Assembly: GCF_009745985.1 (NCBI RefSeq)
Contig: NZ_WFIX01000182.1
Span: forward strand, 248,001-312,000
From: Microbacterium karelineae
Lineage (GTDB): Bacteria > Actinomycetota > Actinomycetes > Actinomycetales > Microbacteriaceae
DNA length: 64,000 bases
Reading direction: 5' to 3'
The notes below the pieces were generated by a model. It was not told the DNA's origin. It did no database searches and saw only the letters and a program-made list of their open reading frames with translations. How positions within the stretch are numbered: position 1 is the stretch's first letter; every line of letters begins with the position of its first letter. This document shows, one piece after another, positions 17,494-25,889 of this stretch. The translations under genes were made by a program, and so were the position numbers.

Positions 17494-19878
17494 TCAGATC
17501 TTCTCGATCGGCGCGACCTTGATGAGCAGCTTCTTCGCCCCGGCCTCTTCGAAGCGCACGTGCGCGATGCGCTTCGCGCCCTGCCCCGTCACGGCGTCGA
17601 CGGTGCCGTCGCCGAAATCGTCGTGGCGGATCCGGTCGCCCGCCGCGAGCTCGAGGTCGCCGTTGTCGCGCACCTTGCCCGTGACGCGGTTGGCGAACTC
17701 GGCGAGCGACTTCGATGAGCCCTTCGACTCGAGCGGGCGCACGCCCCAGCGGTTCTCGCGCGGCCGCACGGCGTTCAGCGCGCGCGACTGGGTGCCGCCG
17801 CGCGAGTTCACATCGCCGGGCGACTGGCGCCAGTCGATGAGGCCCGCCGGAATCTCCTGCAGGAACCGGCTGGGCATCGCGACCGACACCTCGCCGAACT
17901 GCGCGCGCGTCATGGCCAGCGACAGGAACAGCCGCTTGCGGGCGCGGGTGATGCCGACGTAGAACAGCCGGCGCTCCTCCTGCGGGCCGCCCGGCTCGCC
18001 CGCCGAGATGCGGTGCGGGATGAGGTCCTCCTCGACGCCCGTCAGGAAGACGACGTCGAACTCGAGCCCCTTCGCCGTGTGGAGCGTCATGAGCGAGACC
18101 GTGCCGGTGGCGTCGTCGAGGTCGTCGCTGTCGGCGACGAGGGCCACCTCGGTGAGGAAGTCGACGATCGTTCCCTCGGGGTTGTTGCGCGCGAACTCGC
18201 GCGTCACGGCGACGAGCTCGTCGAGGTTCTCGACGCGCGCCTCGTCCTGCGGATCGCGCGACTGCCGCAGCACGTCAAGGTAGCCCGACCTGTTCAGCAG
18301 CACCTGCAGCCCCTCGGCGACGGCGCTCGGCGGCGCCGGGTCGCCCGACGCGGGCAGGAGGATCTCCTGCGCCTCGCGGAGCACGGCGTCGAGGTGTGCG
18401 AGGGCCTTCTGCAGCTTGGGGCCGAGCCCCATCTCGGCGGCGTGGCCGATCGCGTCTCGGAACGTGATGTCGTTGTCGGCCGCGAAGCGCGCGATGTTCG
18501 TCTCGGTGACGGCGCCGACGCCGCGCTTGGGCTTGTTGAGGATCCGCCGCACGGCCATCTCGTCGGCCGGGTTGACGACCGCGACGAGGTAGGCGAGGGC
18601 ATCCTTGATCTCCGCGCGGTCATAGAACTTCGTGCCGCCCATGATCCGATACGGGATCGCGGAGCGGATGAAGATCTCCTCGAGCGCGCGCGACTGCGAG
18701 TTGGTGCGGTAGAACACGGCGACGTCGCTGTAGTCGACGCCCTCGCGGCGCAGCGACTCGATCTCGTCGGCCACGAACTGCGCCTCATCGTGCTGCGAAT
18801 AGCCGGTGAAGCCGACGACCGGCTTCCCCTCGCCCTGGTCGGTCCAGAGCTTCTTGTCCTTGCGGTCGAAGTTGTTGCGGATGACGGCGTTCGCGGCGTC
18901 GAGGATGTTCTGGCTCGACCGGTAGTTCTGCTCGAGGAGGACGACCTTCGCGCCCGTGAAGTCGCGCTCGAACTCGGTGATGTTGCGGATGTCCGCGCCG
19001 CGGAAGGCGTAGATCGACTGATCCGAGTCGCCGACGACCGTGAGCGAGGCGGCCTCGTCGGCCGCGTCGGGCATGAGCGCGACCATGCCGCCGCCGACGT
19101 CGACTCCCTCGCCCTGCACAGGCCGCGTGAGCTCGCGGATCAGCTGGTACTGCGCGTGGTTCGTGTCCTGATATTCGTCGACGAGGATATGCCGGAAGCG
19201 ACGACGATACACGTCGGCGACCTGCGGGAAGGCGCGGAAGAGGAAGACCGTCTGGGCGAGCAGATCGTCGAAGTCGAACGCGTTCGCCCTGCGCAGACTT
19301 CGCGCGTAATCCTGGAAGACCTCGACGAAGACGCGCTCGGCCGGATCGTTCATATCGGCCTGCCGCGCATACGCCTCGGCGTCGAGGAGCTCGTTCTTGA
19401 GCTTCGAGATGCGACTCTGCGCCGCCGCCGGTGTCAGGCCGTAGGCATCGGCCTCGTGCTCCTTCACGAGCCGCTTGAGCAGGGCGCGCACATCACCCGA
19501 GTCGTAGATCGTGAACGCCTTCGTGAAGCCGAACTGCTCGGCCTCGCGGCGCAGGATCCGCACGCACGCCGAGTGGAAGGTCGAGATCCACATCCCCTTC
19601 GCCTGCTCGCCGACGAGCTCCTCGACCCGATCGCGCATCTCGCCCGCGGCCTTGTTCGTGAAGGTGATCGCGAGGATCTGGCTCGGCCATGCCTCACGGG
19701 CGCGCAGAAGGGACGCGATACGGTGCGTGAGCACGCGCGTCTTGCCGGAGCCCGCTCCCGCGACGATCAGCAGCGCGGGGCCGCGGTATTCGACCGCCTC
19801 GCGCTGCTGCGGATTCAGCCCGTCGATAAGCGGGTCGTGTACGGATGGGACGATGGGCGCGTCGGGTGCATCAGGCAT
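17494..19878 (-). CDS. pcrA: ATP-dependent DNA helicase, PcrA/UvrD type
   Basis: About 794 residues, superfamily 1A. Motif I is AGAGSGKTRVLTHR, the Q motif LNPQQREAV precedes it, motif II is VDEYQDTNHAQYQL, motif III VVGDSDQSIYAFRGA and motif VI VGITRARKRLFLS. PcrA/UvrD unwinds 3-prime-tailed DNA in excision repair and removes blocking proteins. The C-terminal 100 residues form the small RNA-polymerase-binding, Tudor-like module (AGDRIRHDDFGDGTV). Start taken at 19878 (MPDAPDAP); an ATG at 19911 is possible. TACACT lies ten bases before 19878. Upstream frame beyond 19911 is antiphase to the GntR gene. Confidence 0.94.
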   Translation of the reverse strand: MPDAPDAPIVPSVHDPLIDGLNPQQREAVEYRGPALLIVAGAGSGKTRVLTHRIASLLRAREAWPSQILAITFTNKAAGEMRDRVEELVGEQAKGMWISTFHSACVRILRREAEQFGFTKAFTIYDSGDVRALLKRLVKEHEADAYGLTPAAAQSRISKLKNELLDAEAYARQADMNDPAERVFVEVFQDYARSLRRANAFDFDDLLAQTVFLFRAFPQVADVYRRRFRHILVDEYQDTNHAQYQLIRELTRPVQGEGVDVGGGMVALMPDAADEAASLTVVGDSDQSIYAFRGADIRNITEFERDFTGAKVVLLEQNYRSSQNILDAANAVIRNNFDRKDKKLWTDQGEGKPVVGFTGYSQHDEAQFVADEIESLRREGVDYSDVAVFYRTNSQSRALEEIFIRSAIPYRIMGGTKFYDRAEIKDALAYLVAVVNPADEMAVRRILNKPKRGVGAVTETNIARFAADNDITFRDAIGHAAEMGLGPKLQKALAHLDAVLREAQEILLPASGDPAPPSAVAEGLQVLLNRSGYLDVLRQSRDPQDEARVENLDELVAVTREFARNNPEGTIVDFLTEVALVADSDDLDDATGTVSLMTLHTAKGLEFDVVFLTGVEEDLIPHRISAGEPGGPQEERRLFYVGITRARKRLFLSLAMTRAQFGEVSVAMPSRFLQEIPAGLIDWRQSPGDVNSRGGTQSRALNAVRPRENRWGVRPLESKGSSKSLAEFANRVTGKVRDNGDLELAAGDRIRHDDFGDGTVDAVTGQGAKRIAHVRFEEAGAKKLLIKVAPIEKI

Positions 19879-19953
19879 GTCCCGACCGAGTGTATGAGAC
19901 ACCACTGACATTCGCGGGCGTATCATCGCACCAGCACAAAAACGGGGGGAACC

Positions 19954-20643
19954 GTGGAAAAGGACGTCACCGAGATTCAGGCCCAGCCGAAGAGGCTGGC
20001 CGATATCGTCTACGAGAGGCTGTGCAACGCCATCGTCGACGGCTCGCTCAAGCCGGGTCAGCGCGTGCGGGACGGCGAGCTCGCCGATCGGCTCGGCGTA
20101 TCGCGGATGCCCGTGCGAGAGGCGCTGCAGCGGCTCGAGCGCCAGGGCCTCATCGAGATGGTCGCGAGCCGCTACACGCGGGTTACCGAGGTCACGCCCG
20201 AGATGCCGGGCCAGTCGCTCGAGTTCATCGGCTACCAGGTCGGCATCGGGCTCCGGCTCGCGGTGCGGCGCCTCGACGAGGCCGGCCGGAAGCGCGCCGC
20301 CGAGATGCTCCGCGAGATCGGCGCGCACGCCGAGACCGATCCGAAGGCGGCCTACGACGCGACGCGGCGCTTCGGCGAATTCCTGGGCACGGCGAGCGAG
20401 AACGCCCTCTTCCAGGCGACGATGACCGATGCCTGGCTCATGCTCTCCCGCAACCTCCGGGGCACCTTCCCTCTCGTGAAGGACGCCGCCGCGATCCGCT
20501 CCGAGCTCGACGAGGCCGCGGCCGCCGTCGAGGCCGGCGACGCGGTCGCCGCCGAGGAGCTCGTGCGCCGGGTCATGCTGCTCGGGCCGGGCCAGCCCGG
20601 GCCGGCGAGCGCCGTCGAGAACCTCTGGGACGATGCGGAGTAG
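19954..20643 (+). CDS. GntR-family transcriptional regulator (FadR-like, FCD domain)
   Basis: 229 residues. The winged helix-turn-helix is at residues 12-75 (RLADIVYERLCNAIVDGSLK, then LADRLGVSRMPVREALQRLE). The helical C-terminal part fits an FCD-type effector domain, although the metal-binding His/Asp set is not obvious. GTG start at 19954 follows GGGGGGA; TATCAT at 19921 is a possible -10. Divergent from pcrA. The target is unknown; nothing adjacent is an obvious metabolic partner apart from the convergent phosphodiesterase. Confidence 0.88.
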   Translation: MEKDVTEIQAQPKRLADIVYERLCNAIVDGSLKPGQRVRDGELADRLGVSRMPVREALQRLERQGLIEMVASRYTRVTEVTPEMPGQSLEFIGYQVGIGLRLAVRRLDEAGRKRAAEMLREIGAHAETDPKAAYDATRRFGEFLGTASENALFQATMTDAWLMLSRNLRGTFPLVKDAAAIRSELDEAAAAVEAGDAVAAEELVRRVMLLGPGQPGPASAVENLWDDAE

Positions 20644-20645
20644 AC

Positions 20646-21623
20646 CTACTCCGCGGCCGGGAACGCGCGCCGCGCCAGGTCGGGCTGATCGGCGAACACG
20701 CCCGTCACACCCGCCTCGCGCAGCGCCATCCATTCGGCGCGCCAGTCGCCGTGCGCGGCGCGGCCGGATCCGGCGCGGAACCGTCGCGAGAGGAAGGCGT
20801 TCTCGGCGCGGCACGTCCAGGCGAACAGCTCGAGCCCGCGCTCGCGCGCCGCGGCCGCGAACCGAGGCGGGCCGCCCGCGCGCAGGAGGAGGCTCTTGTG
20901 CACGCTGATGCCGTCGAGGCCCGCGGAGAGCGCGTCGAGGTCGGCCAGCTGCGCGCGGTAGGTGGGGGCCTCATCGCCCTCGGCGAGCAGCCGGTCGAGC
21001 GCCGTGCCCGCGCGCTCGAGAAGGTAGACGTACTCGGCACGGATCCCGTGCGCGCGCACGGCGTCGAGGGCGGACTGCTCGAACGACTCGATCACGAGCC
21101 GCCCCGCGCCCGGCGCCTGCCAGCCCGCCGATCGCACCTCCTCGGCGACGAGCGCCGCGAGGTCGATCCCGATCGAGCCGAAGTACGGCGCGTGCTTGAT
21201 CTCGATCACGGCGCCGACGCCGCCCGAGCGCGCGATGTCCAGCACCTCGCGCAGCGACAGAACCCCCTCCTCTCCGTCGTGTGCGACGTTCGCGGGCCGG
21301 AGGGTGGGGATCCGCTCGCGGCAGCGGAGCGTTCGCAGCTCGTCCCACGAGAGGTCCTCGACGAACCAGCCCTCGAGTGCGTGTCCCGCGAAGGTCTTCG
21401 TCGTGCGCAGGTGCGCGAACTCCGGGCGCCCCGCGACGTCGGTCGTCCCCGAGATCTCGTTCTCGTGCCGCACGACGAGCACGCCGTCGCGCGTCGCGAC
21501 GACGTCGGGCTCGATCAGGTCGACCCCCTGCGCGATCGCGAGCTCATACGAGGCGCGGGTGTGCTCTGGGCGGTATCCGGGGGCGCCGCGGTGGCCGATG
21601 ACGATGGGGGCGGAGGACTGCAT
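20646..21623 (-). CDS. Glycerophosphodiester phosphodiesterase family protein
   Basis: 325 residues, TIM-barrel GDPD domain across the whole length. The catalytic His/Arg and metal ligands appear in VIGHRGAPGYRPEHT and LIEPDVVATRDGVLVVRHE. It hydrolyses glycerophosphodiesters to glycerol-3-phosphate and an alcohol. No signal peptide is seen, so it is probably cytoplasmic, unlike secreted GlpQ. Start at 21623 has TACCCT six bases upstream (leaderless pattern). Longer upstream frame runs antiphase into the next gene. It converges with the GntR gene, leaving two bases between stops. Confidence 0.92.
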   Translation of the reverse strand: MQSSAPIVIGHRGAPGYRPEHTRASYELAIAQGVDLIEPDVVATRDGVLVVRHENEISGTTDVAGRPEFAHLRTTKTFAGHALEGWFVEDLSWDELRTLRCRERIPTLRPANVAHDGEEGVLSLREVLDIARSGGVGAVIEIKHAPYFGSIGIDLAALVAEEVRSAGWQAPGAGRLVIESFEQSALDAVRAHGIRAEYVYLLERAGTALDRLLAEGDEAPTYRAQLADLDALSAGLDGISVHKSLLLRAGGPPRFAAAARERGLELFAWTCRAENAFLSRRFRAGSGRAAHGDWRAEWMALREAGVTGVFADQPDLARRAFPAAE

Positions 21624-21749
21624 CGTCACAGGGTAGGGCTGACCCGAGAATTCCGCATGAACACAGCCCAGCCATAGCACCCGGTCGATATCCTTGTCTG
21701 ACAGCGCGCACGCGCGACCCTCAGGAACCCAGGAGTGTGACCGCAGCAC

Positions 21750-22649
21750 ATGGCCAGCACCGGATTCAACAGCCCGTACTTCGCTCAGGAGCCCGGACGT
21801 GCCCAGAACGGGTACTCCACGCCCCTGTCCCCCACCGCGCCGCCGGTTCCGCCCGCGCCGGGCGTCGGCGAGCAGGCCCACATCGAGGGCATGTACGCCG
21901 CCCCGTCGGCCGGCACGCCGCAGACGGGCCGCATGACGTATGAGGACACGATCGTCAAGACGACGATCCTGTTCGCCGTCATGCTCGCTGTCGGCGTCGT
22001 CAGCTGGTTCTTCACGCTGGGCGGCACGCTCTCGCCCGCCTCGGCGACGTCCTTCAACCTCATGCCTGCGATCGTCGGCGTCGTCGGCACGCTCGTCATC
22101 AGCCTCGTCATGGCGTTCGGCTTCCGCCGGAAGATCGCGCCGACGGGCCTCGTCGTCGCATACGCCGTCGCGGAGGGTCTCTTCGTCGGCGGCATCTCGG
22201 CCTTCTTCGAAGCGGTCTGGCCTGGCGTCGTCTTCCAGGCGGCCCTCGCGACGATCGCCGTCATCGCGACGACGCTCGCCCTCTTCGCGAGCGGCAAGAT
22301 CCGCGCCTCGGCTCGCATGACGAAGATCGTCATGATCGCGATGATCGGCTACGCCGTGTTCTCGCTCCTCAACGTCGGCCTCATGATGTTCGGCGTGCTC
22401 CCCGAAGGCATGGCCTTCGGCATGCGCTCGGCCGAGATCATGGGCATCCCGATCGGCCTCATCCTCGGTGTGCTCGTCGTGCTCATGGGCGCGTACATGC
22501 TCGTGCTCGACTTCGACGCGATCCAGCGCGGTGTGCGCAACGGCGCCCCCGCGAAGCTCGCCTGGACGGCCGCCTACGGCATCATGGCGACCGTCGTCTT
22601 CATCTACATCGAGATCCTGCGCATGCTCGCGATCCTGCGCGGCGACTGA
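21750..22649 (+). CDS. Bax inhibitor-1/YccA family membrane protein
   Basis: 299 residues. A Pro/Gly-rich cytoplasmic N-terminal 65 residues precedes seven membrane segments (about 70-290) of the BI-1/TMBIM family, including GLVVAYAVAEGLFVGGISAFFE reduced here to its family core GLFVGGIS, and the Asp-containing last helices LVLDFDAIQRGV. Members of this family are pH-sensitive Ca2+ leak channels in some bacteria (BsYetJ); the role here is unknown. AGGAG lies 16 bases before the ATG, a long spacing. A strong terminator follows the gene. Confidence 0.9.
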   Translation: MASTGFNSPYFAQEPGRAQNGYSTPLSPTAPPVPPAPGVGEQAHIEGMYAAPSAGTPQTGRMTYEDTIVKTTILFAVMLAVGVVSWFFTLGGTLSPASATSFNLMPAIVGVVGTLVISLVMAFGFRRKIAPTGLVVAYAVAEGLFVGGISAFFEAVWPGVVFQAALATIAVIATTLALFASGKIRASARMTKIVMIAMIGYAVFSLLNVGLMMFGVLPEGMAFGMRSAEIMGIPIGLILGVLVVLMGAYMLVLDFDAIQRGVRNGAPAKLAWTAAYGIMATVVFIYIEILRMLAILRGD

Positions 22650-22669
22650 CCTCGCCCTCGCTCGACACG

Positions 22670-22700
22670 GCCCGCCCCGGTTCGCCGGGGCGGGCCTTTC
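22670..22700 (+). terminator. Rho-independent terminator after the BI-1 gene
   Basis: An 11-base perfect stem (GCCCGCCCCGG with CCGGGGCGGGC) around a TTCG tetraloop is followed by CTTTCGC. It separates the BI-1 gene from the polyphosphate cassette. Confidence 0.9.
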
Positions 22701-22764
22701 GCATGCCGCGACGAACTCATGTCCGGCGCCTCACCGCGCCATAGGGATCGCATAGGGGTGCCCG

Positions 22765-22781
22765 GTTCACTCGAGGTGAAC
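22765..22781. promoter_or_regulatory. Palindrome GTTCAC-N5-GTGAAC upstream of the polyphosphate cassette
   Basis: A perfect 6+6 palindrome with a 5-base spacer lies 15 bases before the DUF4956 start, and half of it is repeated as GGTGAAC at the ribosome-binding region. CATAGG occurs twice just upstream. It looks like an operator for an unknown regulator that controls the three-gene cassette. Confidence 0.5.
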
Positions 22782-22796
22782 GAAAGGTGAACACCC

Positions 22797-23387
22797 ATGC
22801 CCGACCCCACGATGCTCCTCATCGACCTCGCCGCGATCACGATCCTGACGGTCGCCGTCTATTTCCGCCGCCACCGCCGCCGCGACCTCGTCGTCGCCTT
22901 CTTCGGCGTCAACATCGGCGTCTACGCCGTCGCCTACGTCCTCGGCGCGTCCGAGGTCGCGGTCGGCCTCGGTCTCGGACTCTTCGGCGTCCTGTCGATC
23001 ATCCGGCTGCGCTCGAGCGAGATCTCCCAGCGCGAGGTCGCCTACTATTTCGCGGCACTCGCGATGGGCCTCATCGCCGGACTCACGCCCGCGTTCAGCG
23101 TGGCGCCGACCGCGCTCATCGCCCTCATCGTCGCCGTCCTCGCGGTCGTCGACCACCCCGCGCTGTTCGCCGCCACACGGCATCGCACGATCCGGCTCGA
23201 CGAGGCGATCGCCGACGAAGACGAGCTGCGAGCCGTCGTCGGCACGCGCGTCGGCGGCGACATCCGCTCCCTGCACGTGCAGCACCTCGACTTCGTCGAC
23301 GACACGACCATCGTGGACATCCGCTATCGGGTCGGCGCGCGGCGCGGATCCGGCGCCGCCGCGCCCCGCGAGGAGGTCGCGGCGTGA
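22797..23387 (+). CDS. DUF4956 membrane protein, partner of VTC-type polyphosphate polymerase
   Basis: 196 residues with four predicted membrane helices in the first 125 residues, including AVGLGLGLFGVLSIIRLRSSEISQ split around the conserved IIRLRS motif typical of DUF4956. A soluble C-terminal part (IRSLHVQHLDFVDDTTIVDIRYR) follows, ending in an Ala/Glu-rich tail. Function is not established, but DUF4956 proteins are commonly encoded next to VTC-domain polyphosphate polymerases, as here (GTGA overlap with the next start). A role as membrane channel or anchor for polyphosphate made on the cytoplasmic face is an inference. Confidence 0.9.
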   Translation: MPDPTMLLIDLAAITILTVAVYFRRHRRRDLVVAFFGVNIGVYAVAYVLGASEVAVGLGLGLFGVLSIIRLRSSEISQREVAYYFAALAMGLIAGLTPAFSVAPTALIALIVAVLAVVDHPALFAATRHRTIRLDEAIADEDELRAVVGTRVGGDIRSLHVQHLDFVDDTTIVDIRYRVGARRGSGAAAPREEVAA

Positions 23388-24172
23388 ACGCGACGGTCTC
23401 CGACGCCACCGCGCGCTTCGCGCCGATCGTGCTGGATGAGCTCGTCGCGGAGGCGGCGCTCCTCACGCGCATCGACCGCAAGTACCTTGTGCCCACGGCG
23501 ATCGTCCCGCGGATCCTCGACCGCCTCGGCGACGCGACCCGCGTGCTCGAGATCGACGGCGAGCGGGGGTCCCGCTACGGATCCATGTACTTCGACACCC
23601 CCGCGCTCACGAGCTACCATCTCGCGGCGCGGGGGCGGCGGCGCCGTTTCAAGCTGCGCTCCCGCCACTACGTCGACACCGATGCGGCGTTCCTCGAGAT
23701 GAAGACGAAGGGCGGCCGCGGCGCCACCGTGAAGGAGCGCATCGCCCACCCCACGGACGCCGTCGAGGCGCTCACCGACGAGGGGCGCGCGTATGCCGCG
23801 GCCGGAATCGCGGCGCTCGGCCTCGATGGCGCCCTCGTCGAGACGCTCGCCCCGACACTGCACACCGGGTATCGGCGCACGACGCTGCTGCTCACCGACG
23901 GGGCGCGCGCGACGATCGACACCGAGCTCGAGTGGGTCGACGCCTGGGGCGGGAGCATGATGTGCCCCGACCTCGTCATCGTCGAGACCAAGTCGTCGTC
24001 GCGCCCCTCCGAGATGGATCGCGTGCTGTGGCGCGCGGGCATCCGTCCAGCGGGCGTCAGCAAGTTCGCGACGGGCCTCGCGGCCCTCCGCCCCGACCTC
24101 CCCTCCAACAAGTGGAGCCGTGTGCTCCGCACCCACTTCACCCAGGCCGCGCACGGCGCGCGCGCCGCTTGA
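23384..24172 (+). CDS. VTC-domain polyphosphate polymerase
   Basis: 262 residues forming one VTC (triphosphate-tunnel metalloenzyme) domain. In yeast Vtc4 this domain makes polyphosphate from ATP. The basic tunnel residues are present: Lys33 in RIDRKYLV, Arg92/Arg94 after RRRRFK, Glu105-x-Lys107-x-Lys109 (EMKTK), Arg164/165, Glu201-x-Lys203 (ETKS) and Ser226-Lys227 (VSKF). It therefore looks catalytically intact. GTG start at 23384 lies behind GAGGAGG and overlaps the DUF4956 stop. Unlike Ppk1, this enzyme class is membrane-linked through its partners. It sits between DUF4956 and an exported Cthe_2159-like protein. Confidence 0.9.
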   Translation: MNATVSDATARFAPIVLDELVAEAALLTRIDRKYLVPTAIVPRILDRLGDATRVLEIDGERGSRYGSMYFDTPALTSYHLAARGRRRRFKLRSRHYVDTDAAFLEMKTKGGRGATVKERIAHPTDAVEALTDEGRAYAAAGIAALGLDGALVETLAPTLHTGYRRTTLLLTDGARATIDTELEWVDAWGGSMMCPDLVIVETKSSSRPSEMDRVLWRAGIRPAGVSKFATGLAALRPDLPSNKWSRVLRTHFTQAAHGARAA

Positions 24173-24194
24173 CCCGCAGAACAGGAGCACCACC

Positions 24195-25814
24195 ATGACC
24201 TCGACCACTCCCCCGCGACGCCCCGCACTGCGCGCCGCCGCCGGCCTCGGCCTCGCCTTCTCCCTCGGCGTCGCCGCCCTCACGGGCTGCTCGGCGATCG
24301 CCGACGCGGCGAGCGCCGCAGGCGACAGCGCCGACGAGACGACCCTGGCCGCAACGGCCACCTCGACCGAGACCAAGCCCGACGACGTCCAGGCCGTCAT
24401 CGACGGGAACTCCGACCAGACGGTCGTGAACGACGACGAATGGTCGATCGACGACGCGCAGGAGGTCGACCTCGCCGATCCCACCAGATCCGGCGTGGAA
24501 GCGTCGGACGACGGCGTGACCATCACCGAGGCGGGCGTCTACCGGCTCACGGGCCAGCTCGACGGCACCGTGACGATCGACGCACCGGAGGATGCGCAGG
24601 TGGTGCTCGTGCTCGACGGCGTGACGATCGACGCCGCCGACGCCGCCGCGATCCAGGCGCTCTCGGCCGACGATGTGGCGATCTTCCTCGCCGACGGATC
24701 CGACAACTCCGTCTCCTCCACGGGCGCGTACGACGAGGACGCGGACCCGAATGCCGCGATCTGGTCCGACGCCGACCTCACGATCTCGGGCACCGGATCC
24801 CTCTCCGTCGACGGATCCGCGAACGACGGCATCACGAGCAAGGACGATCTCGTGATCCTCTCGGGCACGATCGACGTGACCGCCGCCGACGATGGGCTGC
24901 GCGGGAAGGACTCGCTCACGATCCGCGGCGGCACCGTCTCGGTCGACGCCGGCGGCGACGGCCTGCAGTCGGATCAGGATGACGACGAGACGAAGGGGTG
25001 GGTCCTCGTCGAGGGCGGCGTGCTCGACATCACCGCCGGCAGCGACGGCATCGACGGCTTCACCGATGCGATTGTGACGGGCGGCGCCGTCTCGATCGCG
25101 TCGGAGGAGGGATTCGAGGCCGGCATCGTCGCGATCGGCGGTGGGACGATCGACATCGTCGCGACGGACGATGGGATCAACGGTTCGGCCGGGACCGCGG
25201 AGACCGACGGGACGACGAGCGCCACGTCGACGGACGAGGCTGACGCCGGCGGCGAGATGCCCGCCGACGGCGAGTTCCCCGCCGACGGTGAGCGCCCGAC
25301 GGGCGGCATGCAGGGCGGCGGCATGCAGGGCGGCGGGATGCAGGACTCCGGCGAGTGGATCCTCATCTCAGGTGGCGAGATCACGATCGACGCGGAGGGC
25401 GACGGCCTCGACTCGAACGGATCCCTCGAGATCTCGGGCGGCACGATCATCGTGAACGGGCCCACGAACGCCGGGAACGGCGCCCTCGACGCGAACGGCG
25501 AGATCGCCGTGACGGGCGGCACCCTGCTCGCCCTCGACGCGGGCGGGATGAGCGAGACGCCGTCGACCGACTCGGCGCAGGCGTGGGTCGCCGCGGCGGC
25601 CTCGGGCGACGCCGGTGCGACGATCGAGATCGTCGCGGACGACGGCACCGTGCTGTACTCCGGCGAGGCCGCGAAGGCGTTCGGCGCCGTCCTCTACTCG
25701 GGGGAGGACGTCACCGCGGGCGCGAACTACACGATCACGGTCGACGGATCCGAGGCCGCGACCGCGACGACCGGCGAGGCGCTCGCGGGAGGCATGGGCG
25801 GCCCCCGCGGCTGA
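24195..25814 (+). CDS. Exported Cthe_2159-like (DUF4353) carbohydrate-binding lipoprotein
   Basis: 539 residues. The signal peptide ends ALTGC, a plausible lipobox. The body is a parallel beta-helix of recurring units such as GGTVSVDAGGDGLQS, GGVLDITAGSDGIDG and GGEITIDAEGDGLDS, matching the Cthe_2159 family, whose clostridial founder binds acidic polysaccharides. A low-complexity Gly/Met segment with three GGGMQ-type repeats near residues 370-385 interrupts the helix. Start at 24195 follows AGGAG. The gene is third in the polyphosphate cassette; in other bacteria this family also accompanies VTC and DUF4956, often with CotH kinases, which are absent here. Confidence 0.88.
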   Translation: MTSTTPPRRPALRAAAGLGLAFSLGVAALTGCSAIADAASAAGDSADETTLAATATSTETKPDDVQAVIDGNSDQTVVNDDEWSIDDAQEVDLADPTRSGVEASDDGVTITEAGVYRLTGQLDGTVTIDAPEDAQVVLVLDGVTIDAADAAAIQALSADDVAIFLADGSDNSVSSTGAYDEDADPNAAIWSDADLTISGTGSLSVDGSANDGITSKDDLVILSGTIDVTAADDGLRGKDSLTIRGGTVSVDAGGDGLQSDQDDDETKGWVLVEGGVLDITAGSDGIDGFTDAIVTGGAVSIASEEGFEAGIVAIGGGTIDIVATDDGINGSAGTAETDGTTSATSTDEADAGGEMPADGEFPADGERPTGGMQGGGMQGGGMQDSGEWILISGGEITIDAEGDGLDSNGSLEISGGTIIVNGPTNAGNGALDANGEIAVTGGTLLALDAGGMSETPSTDSAQAWVAAAASGDAGATIEIVADDGTVLYSGEAAKAFGAVLYSGEDVTAGANYTITVDGSEAATATTGEALAGGMGGPRG

Positions 25815-25830
25815 CCCCATCTCCACAAGG

Positions 25831-25871
25831 CTTCCTCGAGTCCGGTGCAAATCGCTGCGGACTCGAGGAAG
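25831..25871. repeat. Perfect 14-bp inverted repeat between convergent genes
   Basis: CTTCCTCGAGTCCG (25831-25844) and its exact complement (25858-25871) flank a 13-base loop. Partial pairing continues outward to both stop codons (25810-25893). Probably a bidirectional terminator for the Cthe_2159-like gene and the peptidase gene, though no T-run is present. Confidence 0.75.
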
Positions 25872-25889
25872 ACCTGCGGCCTCGTGGGC

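Noticed and set aside
25300-25350. GGCATGCAGGGCGG-type tandem repeat
   Set aside because: It lies in frame within the Cthe_2159-like gene and encodes a Gly/Met low-complexity linker, so it is protein repeat rather than a DNA element.
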